Positions 26,942 through 36,611 are shown, counted from the stretch's first letter. The stretch: 48,368 nucleotides of DNA from Ignavibacteria bacterium (GCA_021286645.1 JAJTBZ010000096.1:1-48368), one strand, 5' to 3'. Notes: a model not told the origin generated them from the letters alone. Program-made: numbers and translations.

Positions 26942-28459
26942 ATGAAATTTCAAAGAAGTGCAGGTATACTCTGCCATCCTACTTCCTTTCCCGGCCGATA
27001 TGGAATCGGTGACCTGGGACCGGATGCATACCGATTTATCGATTTCCTGGAGAGTGCGGGTCAGAGCATTTGGCAGGTTTTTCCCCTGGGCCCTACCGGC
27101 TACGGCGATTCTCCGTACCAGTGCTTTTCTGCTTTCGCTGGCAATCCCCTATTGATCAGTCCCGATTTATTACTTCAGGATGGATTACTACATGAGCGCG
27201 ATTTGGAATTTATTCCGCCCAGCAATCCGACTTGCATTGATTTTGGCCATTTAATAAACTTCAAAAATCACTTGCTTCGGGTAGCTTATGAGCACTACAA
27301 AAAGAATAATGATACTAATTTGCAGGAATTAGTTTCTGCGTTTGGGAAAAAGCAGAAATTCTGGCTGGATGATTATTCTCTCTTTATGGCTGTAAAGAAC
27401 CATTTTAATGGCCGTTTGTGGACATCCTGGGATGAAGATATTGCCCTGCGTAAACGTGGCGCGATTAAAGAATGGCGAACAAAACTCGAAGATGAAATTC
27501 AATTTCAGGTATTTACCCAATACCTTTTCTTTACCCAATGGAAGAAATTACGTGAATATACGAACAATAAGGGTATTAAAATTATTGGAGATTTGCCAAT
27601 TTTTATTGCTTATGACAGCGCGGATCTTTGGGCAAATAAAGATCTGTTTACCGTGGATGAACAGGGTAAATTGCTAACAGTAGCAGGCGTTCCGCCGGAT
27701 TATTTTAGCCCCACAGGCCAATTATGGGGTAACCCTCTTTACCGGTGGGACAGAATGGCTGAAGACGATTACCTTTGGTGGCAGCGGCGCTTTAGCAGCA
27801 CACTTGAAATGGTAGATATTATTCGTATTGATCATTTCCGTGGATTTGAAGCATATTGGCAAATTCCCGGTGATGCCCTAACGGCAGAAACTGGTCGTTG
27901 GGTTAAAGCCCCGGGGAAACGTTTTTTCCGCACGATGCTTAATAAATTAGGCGATATTCCTATCCTTGCTGAAGATTTGGGATTGATTACTCCCGAAGTA
28001 GAAGAACTGCGTGATCACTTCAATTTCCCCGGTATGAAAATCCTCCAGTTCGCATTTGGCGCTAACATGGAAAAGAAATTTTTACCCCATAATTTTGTTC
28101 AGAACTGTGTTGTCTATACCGGCTCGCATGATAATGATACAACCCGTGGGTACTTTGAAAAAGTGAAGCATGAACCAAATGATATTTTTTCGTTCACGCA
28201 GCAATATCTTAATTACTATGGTGATGATATTTGCCCTGAACTTATCCGTTTAGCGTACGAATCGGTTGCCAATATTGTTATCATCCCAATGCAGGATATA
28301 CTGAATTTAGGGTCAGAGGCCAGAATGAATTTCCCTGGCAGACTGGGTGGAAACTGGACCTGGCGCTTTACCTGGGACAGGATTCCTCATTACATGCACG
28401 AGAGATACAAATATATGTGTTACCTGTATCAACGCGGTCCGGCATATCAACAGAAATAA
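26942..28459 (+). CDS. malQ: 4-alpha-glucanotransferase (amylomaltase, GH77)
   Basis: This cytoplasmic enzyme transfers alpha-1,4-glucan chains between maltodextrins and releases glucose. The 505-residue product is the standard short GH77 form. Clear family blocks are GRYGIGDLG, QVFPLGPTGYGDSPYQ, GDLPIFIAYDSADLWANKD, VAGVPPDYFSPTGQLWGNP, RIDHFRGFEAYW (nucleophile Asp), PILAEDLG (acid/base Glu) and GSHDNDTTRGYF (third Asp). A strong GAGGAG lies 5 bases upstream of the ATG. It is the only plus-strand gene in the window and diverges from the surface-protein locus, which supports an alpha-glucan theme there. It may equally serve glycogen metabolism. Confidence 0.96.
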   Translation: MKFQRSAGILCHPTSFPGRYGIGDLGPDAYRFIDFLESAGQSIWQVFPLGPTGYGDSPYQCFSAFAGNPLLISPDLLLQDGLLHERDLEFIPPSNPTCIDFGHLINFKNHLLRVAYEHYKKNNDTNLQELVSAFGKKQKFWLDDYSLFMAVKNHFNGRLWTSWDEDIALRKRGAIKEWRTKLEDEIQFQVFTQYLFFTQWKKLREYTNNKGIKIIGDLPIFIAYDSADLWANKDLFTVDEQGKLLTVAGVPPDYFSPTGQLWGNPLYRWDRMAEDDYLWWQRRFSSTLEMVDIIRIDHFRGFEAYWQIPGDALTAETGRWVKAPGKRFFRTMLNKLGDIPILAEDLGLITPEVEELRDHFNFPGMKILQFAFGANMEKKFLPHNFVQNCVVYTGSHDNDTTRGYFEKVKHEPNDIFSFTQQYLNYYGDDICPELIRLAYESVANIVIIPMQDILNLGSEARMNFPGRLGGNWTWRFTWDRIPHYMHERYKYMCYLYQRGPAYQQK

Positions 28460-28466
28460 CTTATAT

Positions 28467-28499
28467 AAAAATGGCGCCTTAAAAGCGCCATTTTTTTTT
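28467..28499. terminator. Bidirectional Rho-independent terminator between malQ and the convergent exonuclease gene
   Basis: The stem ATGGCGC (28471-28477) pairs with GCGCCAT (28485-28491). It has an A tract before it and nine T after it, so it can act on transcripts from both sides. It ends right at the stop codon of the minus-strand gene. Confidence 0.88.
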
Positions 28500-28500
28500 G

Positions 28501-29187
28501 CTAAAATTTCAGGAGTTGCTCCCATTTAGAATACAATTGATATGTAGCGAAAATATCTCGCGCGCAATAAGAGGCAACCTCTTTAATTCGTCCGGCTTCG
28601 TAAAGAGCCTGTACTTCCATACCGGTAACCCCCTTTGATTTCGGAGATTCGATACCAAATGCATGACAATAGAAATCCAGATTAAAAACTTTTGTAGTTT
28701 TGTAATAAGATAGCTGCTCAAGTAAATCAATATGCCGTGAATTATCATACCTATTCCCAAGAAAATTCTTACGTGGGCGTATCCCCAATAATGCTGATCT
28801 GAGCATCAGAAACGGGATATCAAAACCTCGTCCATTAAATGTAATAAGCTGATCAATTTTATCGGTATAGTCCCAAAATTTCTGTAGAAGTTCTTTTTCG
28901 GGTAACCCCTTAAATGTATTTCCTTCGCTTACCCATTTTTCTTCTTCAGGTTCAGACTCATACCAGACAAAAGCAGATTGCTTTTCAACAGAGTACATTC
29001 CCAATACAACCACTTTAGCCGTAAAAGGATACAGGCTCATCATGCGAATAGATTCTTCAATCTTTAATTGTTTTAAATCCTGATCTTCAATTTTTTCAGC
29101 TTCACGCAGGAGATATTCCTGTTGACTTTCGGATAATTCTTCAAAATCAATGTGCGCGGTTTCTATATCTACAACAACACGATTCAT
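28501..29187 (-). CDS. Predicted DEDDy 3'-5' exonuclease (ribonuclease H-like fold)
   Basis: This 228-residue protein has the exonuclease pattern: D7 and E9 in VVVDIET, a second Asp in FNGRGFDIPFL (about 124), and the Tyr-x3-Asp motif in SYCARDIFATY (about 208-212). That combination defines the DEDDy proofreading-type class. It matches small stand-alone proteins annotated as PolB-like or YprB-type exonucleases, whose substrate is generally unknown. It overlaps the thioesterase gene by 4 bases (ATGA) as the last gene of the threonine aldolase operon, with no obvious functional link to it. Confidence 0.85.
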   Translation of the reverse strand: MNRVVVDIETAHIDFEELSESQQEYLLREAEKIEDQDLKQLKIEESIRMMSLYPFTAKVVVLGMYSVEKQSAFVWYESEPEEEKWVSEGNTFKGLPEKELLQKFWDYTDKIDQLITFNGRGFDIPFLMLRSALLGIRPRKNFLGNRYDNSRHIDLLEQLSYYKTTKVFNLDFYCHAFGIESPKSKGVTGMEVQALYEAGRIKEVASYCARDIFATYQLYSKWEQLLKF

Positions 29188-29627
29188 TTATCCCTCATAA
29201 TTTGTACATCTGGTTCATATTCCACTATCGCTCGAATGAATTCTTCATCAAGCGGGGTACTTTTTCGGGTTACCGGATCAACTCGAACAATTATTCCACT
29301 GCCATCAACTATGCTTTCTCCTGTAGAAGCTTTCACCACTACATGATCAAATCCATAGGAGGAATTTTTGATAAAGCTTACCCGGTTATACACAATAAGC
29401 TCTTCATCATAATAGGCATGACCCCTGTAGTTGATTTCATTCCTAACCATGAAAAATAAACTACCATCACTAAAGATACCTCCGGGTGGAAGCAATCCGA
29501 GATGCTTGATATATTTAATCCGTGCTTCTTCAAAATAGCTAATATACACGGCGTTATTACATACTCCAAGCATATCAACCTCGTTAAAGCGCACGGTCAC
29601 ATTCATTGAGTGTTTAAATCCATCCAT
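29184..29627 (-). CDS. Acyl-CoA thioesterase, 4HBT hotdog family
   Basis: This is a 147-residue hotdog-fold thioesterase. The family signature is VRFNEVDMLGVCNNAVYISY followed by FEEARIKYI, with the conserved catalytic-type Asp in NEVD and the Asn-x2-Tyr pair. The frame is open upstream, but I chose ATG 29627 (MDGFKH) because it lies four bases after the threonine aldolase stop and gives normal family length. A longer version would start inside the aldolase gene and add non-homologous residues. The substrate is unknown; YbgC-like or fatty acyl-CoA hydrolysis is typical. Confidence 0.87.
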   Translation of the reverse strand: MDGFKHSMNVTVRFNEVDMLGVCNNAVYISYFEEARIKYIKHLGLLPPGGIFSDGSLFFMVRNEINYRGHAYYDEELIVYNRVSFIKNSSYGFDHVVVKASTGESIVDGSGIIVRVDPVTRKSTPLDEEFIRAIVEYEPDVQIMRDK

Positions 29628-29631
29628 AATT

Positions 29632-30657
29632 CTAACCGCGAATAACTTTCCTAAAAACTTCAATTGCCCTGGTGATATCAGCGCCGCTAACATCCAGATG
29701 AGTAAGAGCACGTACTTTGGTTTTGGTTGCCCCCGAAATAAGTACTCCTTCATTTTTGCAGGCATCAATCAACTCAGCAGGTGATTTCCCATCAACTTCA
29801 AAAACCACGATGTTGGTAGAAGGTTCAGGGGCATTTACCTGCACTCCCGGCAAGTCACTAAGAGCGTGTATAATCATGCGGGCATGCTCATGATCTTCCG
29901 CTAACCGTTCGTAATTATTTTGCAGTGCGTATTGCGCCGCAGCTGCCAAAATACCTACCTGTCTCATTCCCCCGCCCCAAGCTTTTCTTAATCGAAAAAC
30001 CGACTTAATAAAATCACGCGTACCGGCAACGATTGAACCAACCGGAGCACCAAGGCCTTTTGATAAACATACAGAAACCGAGTCAAAATTTTGCGCGTAT
30101 TCATTCGGCTGTAAACCTGTTGCAATGCAAGCATTCCATAACCGGGCTCCATCCAGGTGGTAATACAAGCCATTTTCATGAGCAATTTTTCTTATAGCAA
30201 TAATCTTTTCGAGGGGTACAACTGCCCCGCCAGCTCTGTTATGCGTGTTTTCAATAGCTATTACCCGCGTCCGAGGCATATAGTAGGCCTCAACGGGTCT
30301 AATAGCCTGAACAATATCTTCTTCACTCATTACGCCATTTATGCCAGAAATAGGGAACAATTGAATTCCGCTAATTCCTGCCGCACTACCCGATTCATAA
30401 TTTAAAATATGAGCATCGCGCTCACATATTACCTCATCGCCGGGAGAAGTATGAGCGCGCAAGCATAATTGGTTGCCCATCACTCCGCTGCTAACAAATA
30501 ACGCGGCTTCTTTTTTTAATAAATCGGCGCAATATTCCTGTAGAAAATTTACTGTCGGATCCTCTCCGTAAACATCATCACCGACTTCTGCGTCGGCCAT
30601 TAATCTCCTCATCTCTTTTGAGGGTTTGGTAACTGTATCGCTTCGTAAGTCAATCAT
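29632..30657 (-). CDS. ltaE: Low-specificity L-threonine aldolase
   Basis: This PLP-dependent fold type I enzyme cleaves threonine or allo-threonine to glycine and acetaldehyde. With ATG 30657 it has 341 residues. Family landmarks are [13 protein letters not shown] at the N terminus, [12 protein letters not shown], the PLP ring-stacking region [18 protein letters not shown], and the Schiff-base Lys in [17 protein letters not shown] three codons upstream (30666) is an alternative start. No strong Shine-Dalgarno sequence is seen. It is the first gene of a three-gene operon with the thioesterase and exonuclease. Confidence 0.94.
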   Translation of the reverse strand: MIDLRSDTVTKPSKEMRRLMADAEVGDDVYGEDPTVNFLQEYCADLLKKEAALFVSSGVMGNQLCLRAHTSPGDEVICERDAHILNYESGSAAGISGIQLFPISGINGVMSEEDIVQAIRPVEAYYMPRTRVIAIENTHNRAGGAVVPLEKIIAIRKIAHENGLYYHLDGARLWNACIATGLQPNEYAQNFDSVSVCLSKGLGAPVGSIVAGTRDFIKSVFRLRKAWGGGMRQVGILAAAAQYALQNNYERLAEDHEHARMIIHALSDLPGVQVNAPEPSTNIVVFEVDGKSPAELIDACKNEGVLISGATKTKVRALTHLDVSGADITRAIEVFRKVIRG

Positions 30658-30789
30658 TCTTAGCACACTTTAAAATAAAAAAAGGGTTCGTCTATTATAG
30701 CGAAATATTCTTAAAATCCGTCCATAAAAACTCTTAACAAAATACGGACAGGTGAATATTTACGCCTCTGTAAGGCAAACCCTTTGTAG

Positions 30790-33700
30790 TTAGGAAACTA
30801 TTTTCTTCTTAAGAATCTTCTCTAACGATTCAATCATTTTTTCCCGGAATATCGGTTTACTAATAAAATCGTTAAAACCTGCAGCAATAAACTTATCCTT
30901 ATCACCAGGCAGTACATAAGCTGTTACGGCGATAATTGGTAAATGCTGGAACTGCGGCATTTGGTGAATCATCTTTAATGCGTCCAGACCATTATATTCG
31001 CCCTGTAAGTTTATATCCATTACCAGAAAATCAAATTTGTGTGCATTTATCAAGGGTAACGCTTCTTCAAAACTTACCGCGTTTTTAATCTCTTTTAACT
31101 CCTTCATTTGAACTTTGAACAATATCTGACTATCGACCTGATCTTCAATATATAAACAACGTAATTCATTAAGCTTTACTTCACGTTGTGCCGGGGCATT
31201 TAAGGGTTTATCTTCAATTACAACAGGGGTTTCCTGCGGTCTGCTGGTAACCGGGGCATCAAAATCGAGTGATTTGTACAGAATTTCTTCATTTTTAGCC
31301 GGTGTTTCTTTTTTAACAGCGGGTGTATGGAAACTGAAATTTGAATCAACCGGTATTTCAAAATCTTCATCATCCAGGAATGGATTTTTTGCGTGTACTG
31401 GTTCAGGAGCTTCTGTTTCGGTAAATGAAGCAATTTCATTCTCCATCGGCGGTTCGATTATTTTCGAAAGCACCCTGCCATTGGCAAATGTATGCGTGGA
31501 TGTAACTGGTTTTGACTGCGGCACATTAGGCGAAACAGCTATAGGAGCAACCGGAATTGAAGCAGCCGGACCGGCTGGTTGAGCTTCGATTTGTACTGTA
31601 GCCTGTCTATGTGAAATAACAGGAATATCTTCAATTTCAGGTAATTGAGGACGTTCCTCAAAAATATTCATTGGAATTCTGAAACCAAGTTCATACGGTT
31701 TACCCGAGCGAAGTACTACTTCATAAGTACCATGGAAAAGATTTAATAGTTCATTTACACTTTGAAAATTATAGCGTGATAATTGGAAGTTTTTCGGACT
31801 GTTCTGACTTTTCCCCCGCAAAAACGGCTCAAAATTCGAGTGTAGCTTGTCCGTAATTTTTGAAAAGTTATCTCTAAATGAGATCATAAAATTATCGTCA
31901 TCATACTGCTGTGCCGAAACATAAATTTGTTTCTCATCAGTTATCTTTAAGCATATCTTAGCCAAAAGCGCGATGAAGTTCTTCAAACGGGTTTTATCGG
32001 AGTATACAGCAAGTGAAGAGGATATTTTACCTAATGAAATTTCTTTGTCAATTGACTGTAGAAATTCTTCTTCATCAAGTATTACCTTATCAACCACTTC
32101 AGGTATAGAGACTTCCTCAGGAACCAATTCATCATACGAACCTTTTATCTGCGCAAATTCAGAAATTGAATTCATAATATCGAGAAGGTTCTCTCTGTTT
32201 TGATTGATATAATCAATTGCTTCCGCCTGCTCTTCATTCGGTTTGCCTATGCTGTCTTTCAACTCCTGAACAAAACCTAATATAACGTTAATTGGGGTGA
32301 GTATTTCGTGGAAAATAGTTGATATTTGAGAAACATCTATACCCCGTGAAGGCGACGCAGGATTTGCCGTTCCATTGGCAGAGTTGACGAAAACCTCTTT
32401 GATTTTTTCAACTTCCTTTATCACTTCAACTTCTTTAACTACCTCAACCTCTTTAACAACTTCTTTAATTATTTGTTCAGGTTCAACAACAGGCTTTATA
32501 ATTAAATTGTAAACTTCAACTTTTCCATCCTGGTTAATGATAGGAACTGCAGTTACTTCTGCGTTCAGATCATCGGCTTTTCCGGTAATAAACGTAACAG
32601 ATACAGAAACAGGCTTAGTTGCTCCGGTATAAAATACTGAAGAGTTTAGCGATGCTCTATGCTCATCGATTATATATTCAATAATTGAAGAATTAATTAA
32701 ATGCTGCCGTGAATAACCTAATTGCTCAACACCCGCCTTATTAATATCCTGAATAAAGCCCGTACTATCGGTTAACACAATTATTTCCGAAGTGTTATCA
32801 TAAACCGCTTTAAATACTTCAACTTCCGAGCTACGATGCAGTTCATCGGACACATTGCGAACGATATTAAAATGGGCTTCCCTGTTTTCATAGGTAAACT
32901 GAGTCTTTGCAATTTGAACTGAAACTGAAGACCCATCTTTGCGCCGATGTTTATATGGCCCGGTAAACCCGGTTACTTTTTCGGTTGGTGAAGCCTCCAG
33001 TAAAGACTGAATATCTTCGGGTGAGTAAAGATCGGTTAAGTCCATTTGCAAGAACTCATCCCTTTGATACCCGTAAAGATTTAGTGCTGCTTCATTGACT
33101 TCGAGGAATCGAAGGTTTTCGGCATCATAAATAAATACAGGTTCCGGATTATATTGAATCAGCGTATCAAACATAGCGCCTTTGTGTTTTAATAAATCTT
33201 CAAAGCTATCGTAACTGAATACTTTATCGAGAGTAATAATAAACTCTGCCCATTCTCCGGCAGGATTAATATTCTTTTGAATTTCTAACGAAAATAAGGA
33301 ACTTTCACCATTTTTTAAAGGAAGGGTTATCTCAAACTTTCCGGATTTTAGCTCGGTTGCTATTATCTGATGAAGCTTAAAGTAAACCTCATCATCGAAG
33401 AATTCCGATAAATGTGCGTTTTTCCGAAAGTTATCCGAAAAAAGCCTTCCGAACGGTTTAGAGCAACTAACCAATTCTTCATCTTTAGAGAAGATAGCAA
33501 TAGTGTATGGAAGCTTATCCAACAGATTATCTTCAGCTACAACACGGGCCTGAGTAGCCGAATGATCTGCACGCCCTTTTTTTTGCGAGAATCCAATAAA
33601 AGCAAGAACATTATTATCGCTATCGCACAATGGAACTTCTACTGTCTGAAAATTCATCCACGATGAGAAACCACGAAATGGAATCCCTTCAATAACCAGA

Positions 33701-34401
33701 CTGTTCAAAGTATCTTTACAATAATTTTCCAGAGTCCTATGGAGATCGACAAAATATAAAGGCAAATAATTCTTTTCAGGCTTACCTTCAAGTTGCTGCG
33801 GTTTCAGCCCAATAGCTTCTGCAAATCGCCTGTTCACCATCTGATACACATCGTTCACGTCTTTTAGCCAGAATAATTCATCCAGTTTATTAATTTCCTG
33901 TTGAATTTTATTCTTGCCAATAAAAGTAAACGGATAGCTTGAACGGATATCATCAATTATCTGAAGAATTCTTTTGTTCCGTACAATTTTCTCAAGATCT
34001 TCTGTGCGTACGGCAATTTGAACCGGAATGTTATCTATTGATTCCCTGAGGTTTTGGTTTAATGTAATAATAAAGAACTGCTCATCCTGTTCACGAGCCA
34101 CTTCCCTAATAGAAAATTCAACTTTAATCAGCCGGTCATCCGAAATGCGAATTGTAAAAAATTCTTTCATAGTGGCCCTGCTCTTGGAAGCATCGGCAAA
34201 CACTTGAATTAATTTATTCTGCTCAGCGAAAGGAATCATCTCCAATAAGCTTGAAAAGCGGTCATTTATTTGCAGAAATGAGGAAGCTTTCGAGTTACAG
34301 CCAACAATTTCCCGGCCGGAGTTACATAATAATACCGGTAAAGAGATTGCTTCCGCAAACTTGAGGAGGATGTCAAACGAAAACTGATTTTTCACTTCCA
34401 T
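30790..34401 (-). CDS. Multi-PAS hybrid protein with degenerate histidine kinase core and C-terminal receiver domain
   Basis: This 1203-residue soluble protein has four or five PAS-like segments (about 10-115, 165-275, 290-395, 410-520, 525-640), a Lys-Glu-Val hexapeptide repeat (about 645-671), a HisKA-like dimerisation domain with H698 in FHEILTPIN, and an HATPase-like domain (about 790-912). ATP-binding features are lost in the last: the N-box Asn is replaced (LLAKICLKIT), the G1 glycines are missing (RDNFSKI), and the G2 glycines are missing. A Pro-rich linker (about 915-1075) leads to a complete receiver (E1086, D1087, D1129, T1160, K1182). It probably cannot autophosphorylate, so phosphate would come from another kinase. 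It is downstream of the exopolysaccharide-type genes and may sense for them. Confidence 0.87.
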   Translation of the reverse strand: MEVKNQFSFDILLKFAEAISLPVLLCNSGREIVGCNSKASSFLQINDRFSSLLEMIPFAEQNKLIQVFADASKSRATMKEFFTIRISDDRLIKVEFSIREVAREQDEQFFIITLNQNLRESIDNIPVQIAVRTEDLEKIVRNKRILQIIDDIRSSYPFTFIGKNKIQQEINKLDELFWLKDVNDVYQMVNRRFAEAIGLKPQQLEGKPEKNYLPLYFVDLHRTLENYCKDTLNSLVIEGIPFRGFSSWMNFQTVEVPLCDSDNNVLAFIGFSQKKGRADHSATQARVVAEDNLLDKLPYTIAIFSKDEELVSCSKPFGRLFSDNFRKNAHLSEFFDDEVYFKLHQIIATELKSGKFEITLPLKNGESSLFSLEIQKNINPAGEWAEFIITLDKVFSYDSFEDLLKHKGAMFDTLIQYNPEPVFIYDAENLRFLEVNEAALNLYGYQRDEFLQMDLTDLYSPEDIQSLLEASPTEKVTGFTGPYKHRRKDGSSVSVQIAKTQFTYENREAHFNIVRNVSDELHRSSEVEVFKAVYDNTSEIIVLTDSTGFIQDINKAGVEQLGYSRQHLINSSIIEYIIDEHRASLNSSVFYTGATKPVSVSVTFITGKADDLNAEVTAVPIINQDGKVEVYNLIIKPVVEPEQIIKEVVKEVEVVKEVEVIKEVEKIKEVFVNSANGTANPASPSRGIDVSQISTIFHEILTPINVILGFVQELKDSIGKPNEEQAEAIDYINQNRENLLDIMNSISEFAQIKGSYDELVPEEVSIPEVVDKVILDEEEFLQSIDKEISLGKISSSLAVYSDKTRLKNFIALLAKICLKITDEKQIYVSAQQYDDDNFMISFRDNFSKITDKLHSNFEPFLRGKSQNSPKNFQLSRYNFQSVNELLNLFHGTYEVVLRSGKPYELGFRIPMNIFEERPQLPEIEDIPVISHRQATVQIEAQPAGPAASIPVAPIAVSPNVPQSKPVTSTHTFANGRVLSKIIEPPMENEIASFTETEAPEPVHAKNPFLDDEDFEIPVDSNFSFHTPAVKKETPAKNEEILYKSLDFDAPVTSRPQETPVVIEDKPLNAPAQREVKLNELRCLYIEDQVDSQILFKVQMKELKEIKNAVSFEEALPLINAHKFDFLVMDINLQGEYNGLDALKMIHQMPQFQHLPIIAVTAYVLPGDKDKFIAAGFNDFISKPIFREKMIESLEKILKKKIVS
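32389..32469 (-). repeat. Hexapeptide Lys-Glu-Val repeat in the pseudo-kinase linker
   Basis: An 18-base period encodes four to five near-copies of K-E-V-E-V-[VI] (residues about 645-671) joining the last PAS domain to the HisKA domain. This is shown directly by the sequence. It probably forms an extended helical or beta spacer. Confidence 0.75.
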
Positions 34402-34442
34402 ACTATATTTAAAATCTAATATTAAAATTCAATAAATACCAT

Positions 34443-36599
34443 TTACGGCATTGTGACTTCGCTTACCGCCGTGTACGCCGAATATCCATAGCCATCTGTT
34501 ATTCGAACACGATACCTGTAAGTACCAGCGGTTGTTAATGTATTATCCTGATACATTCCATCGATTGTAGGAGGATTTGTCGGGATCGATGAAATTCCGG
34601 TAGCAACTGGAATAAACGTTGAATTATCCAACTGTCTTTCAATCTGAACAGAAACATTACTGAGAGAAAGATTATTCGTCCAGGTAACTTTAACAGCAGT
34701 GCCCGAAATTTTTTGCAGTGCCAAATTTGTCGGAGCATTTAGTGCAACTCTAACAACAGATGAGGCTTCATTCGAGGTAGCCGAATCGAAAGAAGCAATA
34801 GCTTTAACTCGATAAGTGAATTGATTGTTTACTCCCGGGGGGTAAACCGGAGTATCATCGTACGATGTAGAATTTGCTGAAAGAGCAGCGATACGCGTAT
34901 ACGCCGAATATGGACTTGAACGCTCGATTACATAGCTGACTTCATTATCAGAATTATCATTCCAGGTAAGCGAAATTTTATTCATACCGGAAGCAGTTGC
35001 AAGTAAATTAGTTGGTGCATTAACAACACCTAAAATTGGAACCACTTTTATTTCCGAAGTCCAGGCAAAATCATTCGCGGTTACTATTTTTACACGATAA
35101 TAATATTCCTGGCCTGCAGTTAAACCGGTGGAATCGATACACTGGGTTGAATTGGGGGCCAAGGTTGCAATGGTAGTCCATGCGGTATACTGCCGGCGTT
35201 CAACGATATAATTAATTTCATTCACTGCCGCATCGTTCCACATCAGCTGAACCTTCCTTTGCGGCAATGCGATACCCATAAAGCCCGTTGGGGCAACGGC
35301 ATCACACTGTAATGTGAATGTTGAGGAATATGGTGAACTGTTCGTTCCATCAGTAACGTACGCCCTATACGTGTACGTGTTTGGGGATGAAATGGTAGTA
35401 TCATCCCAGTAGTAGGGAGAATAAACGGTTGTTGTACCCACAGGCTGAAATGATTGATAGGGAGCTACACGTCGTTCAATTTTCAGACTCAATGCATCGC
35501 CTATACTATTGCTTTTCCATGAAACTCTTGCTGTCGTTTGGTTAATTTTTACAGCCGCCAGGTTAGTAGGTGCTAGAAGGTTATATGGCAAAGTACGCAC
35601 AGCCACTGATCTTGACCAGGCAGAATCATACGGAATTACTACTTTCACCCGATAGAGATACTGCCTATCAGCGGTTAACCCGCTGGCACTATCTGTATAC
35701 GTAGTGGTATTGGGCGGGAGCTGCTTTATTATACCAAAGTTGTTTTCATCACTGGAACTTCGTTCAATTTGGAAATAGCTTTCGTTATTTGAATTATCCT
35801 TCCAATTTAACAATACTGTGCTTGTCCCTAATGCCTGACATGTAAGGTTGCTGGGGGCTAAAACATTAACTGAACCGCCACTACCAAAAGTGCTAACTTC
35901 TGCTGAAAACGCTGTACCGTTCGCATTTACCGAGCCTATTTTGTAATATCTGATTTGTTCAGCATAGGCCAGAGTATCATTAATATTAAAATATGTTCTC
36001 TTGGGAAACGTATAAATCTTTTCCCAGTTGCCTTTTGCTTCAATTTTCCGCCATACTTCATATCCGGTAGTAATGCTTGAAGTATCTTCCCACATTACGT
36101 TGATAAGGACATCGGTAATTCTTTGTAACCGGATAGAAGTAACTGGTGAAGGCAACAATTTTGTAAAGACAACATATATACTATCGAATACAGAACTCGT
36201 TGCTACGTTATCACCGACATCAACAGCGGTTACAAAGTAGGATACCCGTTGACCTATTGAAGCTGAATCAACCGTCAGGTAGATGGAAGGTAATTTATTA
36301 TCAACCACCTGAAATGTTTTTTGCCATTGTCCTTTATAGAGAACATTGAGGTTTTTCATAACATTTTCAGAAGACACTGTATAGGCGATCGGAATTTGAC
36401 CATAGGCAACAGTATCCTTCGATTTAGGTGATGTTACATCCAACGTCGGAGGTACTTTGTTCACTCCTGTAATAGTGTCTGAACACCCATTAACCAAGGT
36501 AATTGCAAAAACGAGCAGGAAAGCTGAAAAATATGCTCGAAGCTTTTTCATCCATATTGCCTTACTACTATCCGAAATACGTTCCCTACAATATCCCAT
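34443..36599 (-). CDS. Lipoprotein with six fibronectin type III repeats
   Basis: This protein of about 718 residues has a lipoprotein signal peptide; the LVNGC box places the lipidated Cys at about residue 39. After an Ig-like segment (about 45-135), six Fn3 domains follow. Five begin with AP[ST][NG][LF] and carry the W-x-[DS]-x-[ST] and Y-x-[IV]-E-R-[RS] strands (for example NLTCQALGTSTVLLNWKDNS and NLLATASGMNKISLTWNDNS). The start at ATG 36599 is supported by AAGGA six bases upstream. ATG 36551 (MKKLRAY) would give a shorter, more typical signal peptide. It begins 12 bases after the deacetylase-like gene. It could be an outer-membrane or periplasmic scaffold in polysaccharide export, but no enzymatic function is visible. 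Confidence 0.83.
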   Translation of the reverse strand: MGYCRERISDSSKAIWMKKLRAYFSAFLLVFAITLVNGCSDTITGVNKVPPTLDVTSPKSKDTVAYGQIPIAYTVSSENVMKNLNVLYKGQWQKTFQVVDNKLPSIYLTVDSASIGQRVSYFVTAVDVGDNVATSSVFDSIYVVFTKLLPSPVTSIRLQRITDVLINVMWEDTSSITTGYEVWRKIEAKGNWEKIYTFPKRTYFNINDTLAYAEQIRYYKIGSVNANGTAFSAEVSTFGSGGSVNVLAPSNLTCQALGTSTVLLNWKDNSNNESYFQIERSSSDENNFGIIKQLPPNTTTYTDSASGLTADRQYLYRVKVVIPYDSAWSRSVAVRTLPYNLLAPTNLAAVKINQTTARVSWKSNSIGDALSLKIERRVAPYQSFQPVGTTTVYSPYYWDDTTISSPNTYTYRAYVTDGTNSSPYSSTFTLQCDAVAPTGFMGIALPQRKVQLMWNDAAVNEINYIVERRQYTAWTTIATLAPNSTQCIDSTGLTAGQEYYYRVKIVTANDFAWTSEIKVVPILGVVNAPTNLLATASGMNKISLTWNDNSDNEVSYVIERSSPYSAYTRIAALSANSTSYDDTPVYPPGVNNQFTYRVKAIASFDSATSNEASSVVRVALNAPTNLALQKISGTAVKVTWTNNLSLSNVSVQIERQLDNSTFIPVATGISSIPTNPPTIDGMYQDNTLTTAGTYRYRVRITDGYGYSAYTAVSEVTMP

Positions 36600-36605
36600 C
36601 GTCAA

Positions 36606-36610
36606 TCCTT
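36606..36610 (-). promoter_or_regulatory. Ribosome binding site for the Fn3 lipoprotein
   Basis: AAGGA on the minus strand lies six bases before ATG 36599, favouring that start over TTG 36605 and over the internal ATG 36551. Confidence 0.5.
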
Positions 36611-36611
36611 A

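Noticed and set aside
29628-29768. Longer 194-residue version of the thioesterase
   Set aside because: The extra N-terminal residues lie inside the threonine aldolase gene, are not part of the hotdog fold, and the internal ATG at 29627 gives normal length and a tight operon junction.
30700-30760. Possible weak terminator after the pseudo-kinase gene
   Set aside because: The stem is about six pairs including a wobble, with a loop over 20 bases, which is too weak to annotate.
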